64,000 nucleotides of DNA from assembly GCA_018240015.1 (NCBI GenBank), contig JAFEGJ010000007.1, positions 62,001 to 126,000 of the forward strand, given 5' to 3'. How positions within the stretch are numbered: position 1 is the stretch's first letter; every line of letters starts with the position of its first letter. The translations under genes and the position numbers were made by a program. The DNA is from Verrucomicrobiota bacterium. Lineage in GTDB: Bacteria; Chlamydiota; Chlamydiia; Chlamydiales; Rhabdochlamydiaceae. The notes beneath the pieces were generated by a model that saw nothing but the letters and a program-made list of their open reading frames with translations, made no database searches and was not told the DNA's origin. Shown here piece by piece: positions 26,341-34,369 of this stretch.

Positions 26341-27297
26341 TCAGGATCGCCCTTCGAGTTGCAAGAGATGCTCGAGGTGAGATACATATTTCTTTTCCCT
26401 GTATCCCAGATTTTCTAAAAAAAGAAGGCAGTCTCGGTTTTTGGTAAAGGCTGCTTTTGTCCAATTCGTCGAACCGAGAATCAAAGTTTTTTCATCAATG
26501 AGGGCCCATTTATGGTGCATGAGTTGCATGCCTTGACTTTGTCTAATGGGGATGCCTGCGGTCTTCAGCTGCTCAGCTGCTTTTTTGCCAGCGCCGCGGG
26601 AGGCATAATAGTCGAGGAAAACCTTAACATCGACGCCCCGTTTGTGAGCGCGAATAAGGGCCAGGGCGAGTTCGGGATGGGTGAGGGTAAACATGGCACA
26701 GGTGATGGAGGTTTGGGCGCTTTCGATATGGGAGAGGAGTTTCGGAAGGGCGCCGGGATGGGGCAGGAGCAGGAGCTCGAAGTTAGGAGAGGTAAAAGTG
26801 CCTGTGTTTTGCTCGGTGAGAAAGTGGGCCAGCTGGGGATGGTAGAAGCCAAGAGAGAGGTTGTCGTGGAAGAGAAGGGAGGAGGGGGTTAGGTTGGCGG
26901 AGCCTAAGAAAACTAAGGACTCATCGATCACGACAATTTTGCGGTGCATGAGTCCGCGTCCTTTTTCAGCGCGGCAGATAATGGGGGCCGGAAGGGGAAG
27001 AGAGCCGGCTTTGGGATCGACGATGACGGTGACTGTGATGCCTTGGAGGGCTTTTTGATGGAGTTTTTCGATGAGTTTGGTGTCGGTGATGGCATAGATG
27101 ATGATGTGAATATTTTTTTGAGCTTTTTCGATGGCGCGGATGAGGGTTAAACGAAAATCTTGATGGTGCTGGTTGGAGTAAAAGATAAGAGATTTTTTAG
27201 GAGTGGGGAGGGAGGGATACAAGGCCGCATAGATCAAATAGATACATGCGGCACAGATTGTAAGAAATAAAGTTAAAAGTTTAGATCTTTTCACCAC
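26341..27297 (-). CDS. phospholipase D-family protein (two HKD motifs)
   Basis: A 318-residue protein with an N-terminal membrane anchor or uncleaved signal ([20 protein letters not shown]) and two PLD domains. The catalytic HxKxxxxD motifs are H118-R-K120 to D125 (with SAN following) and H261-H-K263 to D268 (with STNW following), so both half-sites are intact. Family members cleave or transfer phosphodiesters in lipids or nucleic acids; Chlamydiae have several, some secreted. Substrate unknown. It overlaps the end of rpmB by 17 bases; in Chlamydia a PLD gene (CT084) also lies next to rpmB (CT086). Confidence 0.92.
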   Translation of the reverse strand: MVKRSKLLTLFLTICAACIYLIYAALYPSLPTPKKSLIFYSNQHHQDFRLTLIRAIEKAQKNIHIIIYAITDTKLIEKLHQKALQGITVTVIVDPKAGSLPLPAPIICRAEKGRGLMHRKIVVIDESLVFLGSANLTPSSLLFHDNLSLGFYHPQLAHFLTEQNTGTFTSPNFELLLLPHPGALPKLLSHIESAQTSITCAMFTLTHPELALALIRAHKRGVDVKVFLDYYASRGAGKKAAEQLKTAGIPIRQSQGMQLMHHKWALIDEKTLILGSTNWTKAAFTKNRDCLLFLENLGYREKKYVSHLEHLLQLEGRS

Positions 27298-27556
27298 GGG
27301 AGCGCATGTCGCGGACGACGGCGCTGATACCGAGTTTATCGATCGTTCTCATCCCGTTGGTGGAAACGTTTAAGGTGATGAAACGATTTTCTTCAGGGAA
27401 CCAAAATTTTTTCTTTTGGAGATTGGGGAGAAAACGGCGTTTTTTGATGCCGGTGATCTTAAGTCCGATCCCTTTTTTCTTCTTTGCAATACCGCGGATA
27501 GCATAGCTTCTTCCACGGACCGGGATTTTTCCGGTGACTTGGCACTCTCTGGGCAT
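27281..27556 (-). CDS. rpmB: 50S ribosomal protein L28
   Basis: Large-subunit protein of 91 residues. The characteristic opening [19 protein letters not shown], the [20 protein letters not shown] block and the [11 protein letters not shown] end identify it. Start ATG 27556 lies behind AAGAGGAAG. A good promoter is present 25-53 bases upstream. The PLD gene follows with an overlap, so a housekeeping ribosomal gene leads the operon rpmB-PLD-marC-truA-map. Confidence 0.95.
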   Translation of the reverse strand: MPRECQVTGKIPVRGRSYAIRGIAKKKKGIGLKITGIKKRRFLPNLQKKKFWFPEENRFITLNVSTNGMRTIDKLGISAVVRDMRSRGEKI

Positions 27557-27580
27557 AATAACTTCCTCTTAAAGATAAGC

Positions 27581-27609
27581 AGTATAGCAATTGAATTGTT
27601 ATTGAACAA
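27581..27609 (-). promoter_or_regulatory. promoter of the rpmB operon
   Basis: Minus-strand TTGTTC (27604-27609) and TATACT (27581-27586) separated by exactly 17 bases, 24 bases before the rpmB start codon with the ribosome site between them. Confidence 0.68.
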
Positions 27610-27638
27610 GAATTGTGTTGGTGATAGAAGAAAAATTT

Positions 27639-27801
27639 GGAAGGTTCTGGGAAATTGCTTTGTAGAAGATTTTAAGCAAATTTTTGGCAGACGAAGTTTT
27701 TGGAGAACGCAGCTAACCTATTGCAAGTTAGCGAGTTAGAAAAAACAAGTATGCCAAAAATTTGCAGAAAGATTCTGCAAATGAATTTCACAGAGACTTC
27801 C
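27639..27801. repeat. long imperfect palindrome, MITE-like element, complete copy
   Basis: About 163 bases can fold into one long hairpin. The ends are imperfect inverted repeats of over 22 bases (GGAAGGTTCTGGGAAATTG against GGAAGTCTCTGTGAAATTC on the other strand). Internal 14-base arms are exact (27676-27689 and 27752-27765, GCAAATTTTTGGCA and its complement). The tip is GCTAAC/GTTAGC at 27712-27732. It ends only 7 bases before the sthA start codon, so it would form most of the sthA leader. A partial second copy lies at 56085. No open frame is inside. Confidence 0.75.
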
Positions 27802-27808
27802 TAATTTT

Positions 27809-29191
27809 ATGGAAGAACTGTACGCTGATTTTGTCGTGATGGGGTCGGGGCCTGCGGGTCAAAAAGGGGCCATTCAGGCTTCAAAGCTGGGCCGGTCGGT
27901 GATCGTCATTGAAGAAGACCCTTATCTTGGGGGCGCTTCCCTTAATTCAGGAACGATTCCTTCGAAGTCGCTGAGAGAAGCGATTTTGGAATTGTCTGAT
28001 TTTTTTGGTCGTAACTTTTATGGAAGAGAGGAAAAGCCAAGAGAGATTTCGATCAATGATCTGAATTTTCGTCTCAATAGAGTGCTGGAAGAAGAGCGCA
28101 GAAATTTAGCGCGGCAATTTGAGAAAAATAAGATCCGTGTTTTGCATGGGACGGCGGCGTTTGTCGATCCTTTTCATGTGGTGGTGGGCGGTAAAATCAA
28201 GGTGAAAGGAGATAGGTTTCTGATTGCGACGGGATCGAAGCCGCGCAACCCTCTCCACGTTCCTTTCGATGATCAAGTGATACTCGATTCGACAAGACTG
28301 CTTCGCATCGATCATTTGCCGAAAACGATGATCGTGCTGGGGGGCGGTATTATCGGATCGGAGTATGCGAGTTTTTTTGCGGCGCTGGGAACAGAGGTGA
28401 CGGTGATCGACAAAAGAGAGCATCTTCTTCCGCTGCTCGATGCAGAGATTGGTCTGCATTTGCAAAAGTCGCTAGCGCAGCTTCATCTGAAAGTATTGGG
28501 ACGCAAAGAACCAGCGGTGATTCAGCGAGTGAAAGACCATGCCTATGTGAAATGCACCGATGGAACGGAGGTGAAGGCCGAGATGCTTCTTTATGCGCTG
28601 GGCCGGCAAGCCGATGTGACGCCACTATGTATTCATAAAGCAGGTCTTAACGTCGATAAAGCGGGATATATTCCCGTGAATGCGCTTTTTCAGACGGAGG
28701 TGCATCATATTTATGCAGCAGGTGATGTGATCGGCGGGCCGTCACTGGCATCGACGAGTATGGAGCAAGGAAGGCTCGCAGCGCGTCATGCTTTTGGAGT
28801 GGAAACGCACCATTTCCCTACGCTTTATCCGATCGGAATTTACACCATACCTGAAATATCGTCGTGTGGTTATACTGAAGAAAAATTAAGGGAGCTGGGC
28901 TTCCGTTTTGAAGTAGGAAGAGCCTACTATTACGAGATCGCGCGCAATCAGATCGTGGGCAATGATCCAGGAATGTTCAAGATCTTGTTCCACGCGGATA
29001 CACTAGAAATCTTGGGTATCCATATCGTGGGACGCGCGGCAACGGAAGTGATCCACATCGGACAAGTTGCGATGAGTTTTAATGCGCGGATCGATTATTT
29101 TATCGATCAGGTATTTAACTATCCGACATATGCCGAAGGATACCGGATCGCAGCGCTCAACGGTTATAATAAGGTTAAGCACAAAAGGTAA
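27809..29191 (+). CDS. sthA: soluble pyridine nucleotide transhydrogenase-like flavoprotein
   Basis: FAD-dependent oxidoreductase of the dihydrolipoamide dehydrogenase superfamily, 460 residues, closest by eye to SthA, which moves reducing equivalents between NADPH and NADH. FAD loop VMGSGPAGQKGAIQA, NAD loop VLGGGIIGSEYAS, AAGDVIGGPSLAS and the SthA-type end GIYTIPEISS...GIHIVGR...ALNGYNK are present. The region that carries one or both redox cysteines in relatives reads GGASLNSGTIPSK, with no cysteine at all, so disulfide chemistry is excluded. No ribosome site is seen before ATG 27809, which sits right after a palindromic element. It leads an operon with the next three genes. Confidence 0.85.
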   Translation: MEELYADFVVMGSGPAGQKGAIQASKLGRSVIVIEEDPYLGGASLNSGTIPSKSLREAILELSDFFGRNFYGREEKPREISINDLNFRLNRVLEEERRNLARQFEKNKIRVLHGTAAFVDPFHVVVGGKIKVKGDRFLIATGSKPRNPLHVPFDDQVILDSTRLLRIDHLPKTMIVLGGGIIGSEYASFFAALGTEVTVIDKREHLLPLLDAEIGLHLQKSLAQLHLKVLGRKEPAVIQRVKDHAYVKCTDGTEVKAEMLLYALGRQADVTPLCIHKAGLNVDKAGYIPVNALFQTEVHHIYAAGDVIGGPSLASTSMEQGRLAARHAFGVETHHFPTLYPIGIYTIPEISSCGYTEEKLRELGFRFEVGRAYYYEIARNQIVGNDPGMFKILFHADTLEILGIHIVGRAATEVIHIGQVAMSFNARIDYFIDQVFNYPTYAEGYRIAALNGYNKVKHKR

Positions 29192-29193
29192 GC

Positions 29194-29598
29194 ATGGCTA
29201 TTTTTGACATCGCAGAAAAACACAAAGAAGAATCAGAAACCAGGTCGTTTACCAAAAAGGATCGACTGTTCTCATCACTGACGACGCGCATTTTGTTCTT
29301 CTTACTGTTGATCGGAGATGTTCTTTGGGCGATGTATGGTGTTTTTGTGTTTGGAGTAGGTGTGTTGTTGACGGTGATGACACTGGGTCTATGGAGAATT
29401 TCTAAAAAGATGGTGCGCCGGCAATGGATGAATTTAAAGCGCGCCGGTGTGTGCGGGATTTCACTATTTATCGCTCTATTTAGCCCGGCTCTGGGCATCA
29501 TGATCGCGTGTACCTACTTTCTCATGTACGATAAGGATGGCATCCAAGAAGTCGTTCCGACTTCTTTGCAAGAACAGTTTCAAGAATTCTTGAAGTAG
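29194..29598 (+). CDS. small membrane protein
   Basis: A 134-residue protein two bases after sthA. A charged N-terminal stretch of about 28 residues is followed by hydrophobic segments at roughly 32-50, 52-66 and 85-112, and a short acidic C-terminus. No motif or family is recognised. Tight spacing on both sides (2 and 13 bases) places it in the operon sthA-this gene-glycosyltransferase-asnB. Confidence 0.72.
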   Translation: MAIFDIAEKHKEESETRSFTKKDRLFSSLTTRILFFLLLIGDVLWAMYGVFVFGVGVLLTVMTLGLWRISKKMVRRQWMNLKRAGVCGISLFIALFSPALGIMIACTYFLMYDKDGIQEVVPTSLQEQFQEFLK

Positions 29599-29611
29599 AT
29601 AGATCATTTGT

Positions 29612-30442
29612 ATGGATTTTGTTTTTGTCGTGACGGGAAGGCAAGCGATTGCTTTGGCTGAGGAGTGTCTTGGATCAATACAAGCACAGCTAGGAGAGTT
29701 CTCCCCATCGGTCATTTATGTCGATGATGCCTCTGGCTATGGAAAAGAGGAGTTGGGCTTCATTGAAAATCTACTGAGACCAGTTAATGGAAGGCTTGTC
29801 TGTCTTAAAGAGCGTCATTATCAAATTGGTTCTCTTTCTAAAGCAGTGCCACTGGTATCATCTCCAAATAGTATCGTGTGTCTTGTGGACGCTGATGATT
29901 ATTTGCTCCCTCATGCACTCAAAGAATTAGCAAAGGCTTACGCTAATTCTAATGTAGCCATGACATATGGAAATGTTCTTATCGATTTTAGACCTTATCA
30001 GGATGTGCAACAGGAATATTTTTATGATAAGGGGACAGTCAATACGGAATATTCCTTGGAGGTTTGGAAAAATCGGACGTTTCGGGAGGATGGTTTTCGG
30101 TGTTTTCATTTAAGGACTTTTCGCCGGTGGCTATGGGACTATCTTGACCCGAGAGGATTTTTAAGACCTTCGGGAGAATTTATCAAAGCTTCAGGAGATA
30201 GTGCATTTGTTTATCCGATGCTCGAGATGCTCGGAGATCCAAAGCACGTGGCTTTTATTGAAAAACCTCTGTATGTCTATAGGCTCCACGCGGGCAACGT
30301 TCACAATCATGACAAAAAAAGTCAGAGCGATGATTTGGACTATCTTCGATTCCAGATGAAAAAATATCCGCTTTTGGATCGAAATGTTTTAAAACATCAT
30401 TTACAGCGATCACAATTATGTGCGGCATTGCCGGTTTCGTAG
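29612..30442 (+). CDS. family 2 glycosyltransferase
   Basis: Inverting GT-A glycosyltransferase, 276 residues, cytoplasmic. The family plan is clear: an early IYVDDASGYGKEE nucleotide-binding segment, then SIVCLVDADDYLLPHAL with the metal-binding DADD, and a later RLHAGN segment. The C-terminal half is not close to any subgroup I can name. Sugar and acceptor are unknown. Its last 25 bases overlap the asnB gene, which suggests coupled expression, and the context is a glycan or natural-product modification cluster. Confidence 0.85.
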   Translation: MDFVFVVTGRQAIALAEECLGSIQAQLGEFSPSVIYVDDASGYGKEELGFIENLLRPVNGRLVCLKERHYQIGSLSKAVPLVSSPNSIVCLVDADDYLLPHALKELAKAYANSNVAMTYGNVLIDFRPYQDVQQEYFYDKGTVNTEYSLEVWKNRTFREDGFRCFHLRTFRRWLWDYLDPRGFLRPSGEFIKASGDSAFVYPMLEMLGDPKHVAFIEKPLYVYRLHAGNVHNHDKKSQSDDLDYLRFQMKKYPLLDRNVLKHHLQRSQLCAALPVS

Positions 30443-32118
30443 GAGAAGGTTCTCCTCAAGAATTGGAGAAAGGCATAGGGCTTGCCTGTAGGGCTTTGGC
30501 CCACCGGGGCCCGGACGATTGTCGCTGGGTGATAAGGCCGGATGTAGCTTTGGGGGCGACACGTCTGGCTATTCGAGATTCGCTTCGCGGCGTGCAACCC
30601 ATGGAAACGAACGGTGTGACGATTGTTTTCAATGGGGAGCTTTATGGATGCGAACCTTTAAGAAAGCAATTAGAGCAGGTGGGATATGTCTTTAAAACGC
30701 AAAGTGATACTGAAGTGTTTTTATATGGTTTTTTAGAAAAGGGTCCGGCGATTTTTGACCAGGTATCGGGAATGTTTGCGTGCGGCATATGGGATGAGAA
30801 GGAGAAAAAATTATACCTTGCACGCGATAGGTGGGGAGAGAAGCCGCTGTATTATGTTGCGGAATCCGCCTTTATTGCCTTTGCCTCGGAGATCAAAGGG
30901 CTATGGGGTTGGCCTAGCATCGAACAAGAGATGCAAGAGGAGGATGTTCCGGGTTTTTTACGAAGGAGCTACATCGCAGGACCCTACACTGGCTGGAAAA
31001 AGGTTCGCAAACTCCGTGCCGGGTCTTGGCTCATGTGGCAGGCAGGGAAATGGTCAGAAACTTCTTATTTTAAACCGGAAGTGGCAAAAGGAAAAACGAA
31101 TCCAGAGGCCCTCTTTGAAATGGTGGACCTAAGTGTAAAAGAGTGTCTGGTGTCAGACCGGCCTGTCGGGGCTTTTTTAAGTGGAGGTCTCGATTCGTCG
31201 ACGGTTGCCTATTTCTTATCTCGGCATCGACCTAAAGCGCCTGTTTTTTCGCTGCATTGGAATGAAAAAGAGTATTCTGAAGAGGAATTTACGACCGCAG
31301 TCGCTCAAGCGCTAGGCCTTACTCATCACAGCATGTTGTGCGATGTTAAATATTTCCAGGAACATTTTGAGACAATTGCGCGCTATTATGATGAGCCTTT
31401 CGCCGATGAATCGATGGTCCCGACAGTTTGTTTGGCACAGTTTGCTAAAAACTGGGTTGATGTGGTGCTGACGGGCGATGGTGCCGATGAACTTTTCCAT
31501 GGATATGAGCGGTACTTCTTCCCAGGATCACCGGTGGAATACAGCGATGTTTTTGCGGCGACTTCAAAGGCCTCTCTTCAACAAATTTGCCATCCTGATT
31601 TTTTGCAAAATTTATGCCCAGAAATCCTTTGCGATGGAGGGAGAGAGCGCTCCTCGCTCGACATGACAACCTATCTTCCAGACGATATTTTAGCCAAGGT
31701 TGATAGAGCCACAATGAGCGTGGCTCTTGAAGCGAGAGCTCCCTTTTTAACTAAGAGGGTATCAGAATTTGCTCTTCGATGTTCTTTAGAAGACCTTGTT
31801 GGTCCTGAAGGGGGAAAGCACATTCTGCGCCGCGCCATGCAAGGCAAGCTCCTTCCTAAAACATTGCAAAGAAAAAAAATGGGATTTGGCGTTCCTTTGG
31901 CGCAGTGGTTTCGCGGACCCTTACACAACTGGATGCGTGAAAGACTAATAGATGGAAGTTTAAAGGAAACAGGTTGGTTTTTAATGCGAGGAATTACGGA
32001 GCTTATTCAAGAACATGTCAGCGGTCAGAGTAATAGGGCTAGGTCTCTTCTAAATCTTCTCGTGCTGGAGATTTGGGTGCGCGAGACGGCTGAGCGCTTC
32101 CAGATCATTTCCCATTAA
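30418..32118 (+). CDS. asnB: glutamine-hydrolysing asparagine synthase-like amidotransferase
   Basis: A 566-residue two-domain enzyme. The N-terminal class II glutaminase begins MCGIAGFVGEG with the catalytic Cys2 and contains RGPDDCRW and FNGELYG. The C-terminal ATP-pyrophosphatase domain has the P-loop AFLSGGLDSST and VVLTGDGADELFHGYERYF. Such enzymes make asparagine, but relatives inside sugar gene clusters amidate sugar acids or peptides. The location after a glycosyltransferase and opposite an acetyltransferase/methyltransferase operon makes a dedicated role plausible. Its last 69 bases overlap the convergent acetyltransferase gene. Confidence 0.9.
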   Translation: MCGIAGFVGEGSPQELEKGIGLACRALAHRGPDDCRWVIRPDVALGATRLAIRDSLRGVQPMETNGVTIVFNGELYGCEPLRKQLEQVGYVFKTQSDTEVFLYGFLEKGPAIFDQVSGMFACGIWDEKEKKLYLARDRWGEKPLYYVAESAFIAFASEIKGLWGWPSIEQEMQEEDVPGFLRRSYIAGPYTGWKKVRKLRAGSWLMWQAGKWSETSYFKPEVAKGKTNPEALFEMVDLSVKECLVSDRPVGAFLSGGLDSSTVAYFLSRHRPKAPVFSLHWNEKEYSEEEFTTAVAQALGLTHHSMLCDVKYFQEHFETIARYYDEPFADESMVPTVCLAQFAKNWVDVVLTGDGADELFHGYERYFFPGSPVEYSDVFAATSKASLQQICHPDFLQNLCPEILCDGGRERSSLDMTTYLPDDILAKVDRATMSVALEARAPFLTKRVSEFALRCSLEDLVGPEGGKHILRRAMQGKLLPKTLQRKKMGFGVPLAQWFRGPLHNWMRERLIDGSLKETGWFLMRGITELIQEHVSGQSNRARSLLNLLVLEIWVRETAERFQIISH

Positions 32119-32742
32119 AACGGCGTGGTGAAGGATTACTTTTTCAAGATCCCAATTCCACCATTGAATAGCCAAAAGTTTTTCAATGACTTCGGGAGAA
32201 AAGCGATATTTCACAATTTTCCCAGGATTTCCTGCAACGAGGGCATAGGGGGGGACATTTTCGGCTACCGTAGCTCGTGCAGCAATGATTGCACCATCGC
32301 CGATTTGCACACCTGGCATGACCATTGATTCTCTTCCAAACCACACGTCGTTTCCGACGACGGTATCTCCTTTCTTGGAAGCGCCTTCTAGCCACGGCTC
32401 GATATTCGCGTGCGTGCTAAAAATATGCCAAAAGGGATAGGTGGTAAAAGAAGTCGTTTGATGGTTTGCATAAGGACTTATGAATTGTACTTTCCATCCG
32501 ATCGAACAAAATTTACCGATGATGAGTTTTTTGTCAGCAAAGGAATAAGGAACTAAGCTTTTGAGAATTTGGTCTCCTTCGAGGTGATCGACATGGGCAT
32601 ATGTAAAGTCACCGATGTAAAGGTTTTCATCTGCAATGATGTTTTTGAGAAAGACGTTTCCCATACACGGTCCGTAGATTTGGTCGGGGTCGAGAACGCG
32701 ACCTTGCAAAGGGTTGCGCAGGCGTAGGAGTTCTTCAAGCAT
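32050..32742 (-). CDS. hexapeptide-repeat acetyltransferase (CatB/Vat type)
   Basis: A 230-residue left-handed beta-helix acyltransferase. The family signature is visible: IGKFCSIGWKVQFI, TYPFWHIF, then hexapeptide turns VVGNDVWFGRESMVMPGVQIGDGAIIAARATV and the closing YALVAGNPGKIVKYRF. Relatives O- or N-acetylate sugars and also acetylate chloramphenicol or streptogramins; here sugar acetylation is more likely because of the cluster. It is the last gene of the minus-strand operon, starts eight bases inside the methyltransferase gene, and overlaps asnB tail to tail by 69 bases. Confidence 0.88.
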   Translation of the reverse strand: MLEELLRLRNPLQGRVLDPDQIYGPCMGNVFLKNIIADENLYIGDFTYAHVDHLEGDQILKSLVPYSFADKKLIIGKFCSIGWKVQFISPYANHQTTSFTTYPFWHIFSTHANIEPWLEGASKKGDTVVGNDVWFGRESMVMPGVQIGDGAIIAARATVAENVPPYALVAGNPGKIVKYRFSPEVIEKLLAIQWWNWDLEKVILHHAVLMGNDLEALSRLAHPNLQHEKI

Positions 32743-34369
32743 TTAGTGGCTCCAGAATTTGAATGGTGACCACGGGATTTAGAGGCCTTCTCTCCGAGCA
32801 TTTCAAGCCGGCCTCAGCAAATAGTACATCAAACTCAGCAGCAGTTCTTTCTTTTCCTCCGGTCATGACGAGCATGTTGAGGTCAAGAAGGGAGCCAGCT
32901 CCGGTTGTTTCGTCGAGGAGCAGCTCGAGGATGTAGATTTTGCCTCCGGGGTCTAAAGCTTGTTTTGCATGCTGAAGGATGCATCTAGCCTCTTCGTCTG
33001 GCCAATCATGGAGGATGCGGGCGAGGATAATAGCGTCAGCGGCGAGTTCCCAGGGTTCAAAGAAGTTGTGGGCCGCTGTGTGTATTTGAGAGGTGAGGTT
33101 GGTCTGAGCTAAAACTTCTTCTCGATCGAGAAGCGTGATGTGCAAATGGGGATGTTTTTGAGCTAAATATCCCGAGATAATTCCTTGCCCGCTTCCGACA
33201 TCGATGACACGGCGGTGCTGCGAAAAGTCGATCGCCTCAGGCAGTTTTTCGTAATCGAAACGGGCGTAGGGAGAAATGGCTCGGTGGTAATCTTCTACAC
33301 GTTCGTTCATTTCTCCGACCCAATCAAACCATCCTTTGCCGCCTGAGAGAATTTCAAAACCTACGGTGTTTTTTTCGAGAGAGATCGTTAGCTCTTTCCA
33401 GGCGAGAAGATGTTCCTGGCTCCACATGCGGGCAGCGCTGGCAAGAGAAAGAGGATGGTCGCTATTAAACACTTTTCCTTTGTCGGTGAGCTCTGCTTTA
33501 TGTACGAGATCCATTTCCCTTAGAGCTCTCGTAAGGCGTGGGTGGGCGAGTCTTTTTTCTATAGAATCAAAAAGTCCTAAACGGATGGCGGCATCAATAG
33601 CGAAAAGGCGCCAGTAACCGACCAGCTCTCCTGCAGCTTGTTCGAATGCGGTGGTGCGGGCAGAGCGAATAGGCTGTATGAGGGAGCCTTGCTCATCGAT
33701 CACCAAGATCGATCCATCGCTTTTCTGCACCCGGGCTTGGCCATTATAAAAGGGTTCGATGTTTGCAAACCGGTGGGAGTAAAGAGGTCTTCCCTGCATG
33801 TCTATATGTAACCATCCTGCCTTGTCTTTGGCTCGGGCGTATCCTTTGTGAAACACATCGAGATCTAAAAAATATTGATCGTGCAAAAAATGGCCCGTAT
33901 GGTCGATGTGGGTATACAACCCCTCGCTATTTTGTACAGCGGCTACCCCGTCATGGAAATCGCCTGCATAAGCATAACGCTGAGAATAGAGAGGATTTCC
34001 CTTGTCGTCGATGTGAAAATAGAAGCTGTTTTTATCGCGCACCGCGCAGGCTTTTTCTTGGAAATTTCCGCACCAAGCAAACGAATTGGTATAGATGCGC
34101 TTTCCTTTTGTATCGATGTGGAACCAATTACCAGCTTTTTGCACGGCTGCGTTTCCTTCATAAAAACCAAAAGTGGCCTCGTAGCGCTGAGCATAAAGCG
34201 GCTGCCCTAAGACATCGATGTGATATGCCCCTTCCTTGTCGCGTACGGGTGCGAGACCAGGAAAATGGAATTTTCCAACGAAAGTAAACCGGCGGGTATA
34301 AGCAGCCTCACCTTGGCGCAGGTGATGGGTTTGCTGGGGAGCAACATGTAGTTGTTTCCAAGTGTCCAT
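32735..34369 (-). CDS. WG-repeat / O-methyltransferase fusion protein
   Basis: A 544-residue protein from ATG 34369 behind GAGGAAACCT; a longer frame runs into the neighbouring gene but has no ribosome site. Residues 20-235 hold six repeats of about 36 residues of the WG type (FxxGxAxVxxxxGxxxHIDxxGxPLYxxRY). Residues 245-544 are a SAM-dependent class I methyltransferase with an N-terminal dimerisation domain, like small-molecule O-methyltransferases: VIDVGSGQGIISGYL (388-402), DREEV, then LHDWPDEEARCIL with the usual HDW catalytic region. The combination is uncommon. Substrate unknown; the beta-repeat part may bind a polymer or protein. Confidence 0.86.
   Translation of the reverse strand: MDTWKQLHVAPQQTHHLRQGEAAYTRRFTFVGKFHFPGLAPVRDKEGAYHIDVLGQPLYAQRYEATFGFYEGNAAVQKAGNWFHIDTKGKRIYTNSFAWCGNFQEKACAVRDKNSFYFHIDDKGNPLYSQRYAYAGDFHDGVAAVQNSEGLYTHIDHTGHFLHDQYFLDLDVFHKGYARAKDKAGWLHIDMQGRPLYSHRFANIEPFYNGQARVQKSDGSILVIDEQGSLIQPIRSARTTAFEQAAGELVGYWRLFAIDAAIRLGLFDSIEKRLAHPRLTRALREMDLVHKAELTDKGKVFNSDHPLSLASAARMWSQEHLLAWKELTISLEKNTVGFEILSGGKGWFDWVGEMNERVEDYHRAISPYARFDYEKLPEAIDFSQHRRVIDVGSGQGIISGYLAQKHPHLHITLLDREEVLAQTNLTSQIHTAAHNFFEPWELAADAIILARILHDWPDEEARCILQHAKQALDPGGKIYILELLLDETTGAGSLLDLNMLVMTGGKERTAAEFDVLFAEAGLKCSERRPLNPVVTIQILEPLNA

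Noticed and set aside
30418-32118. Assignment of asnB as plain asparagine biosynthesis
   Set aside because: Not excluded, but motif reading cannot separate it from sugar- or peptide-amidating relatives; the call was kept general.
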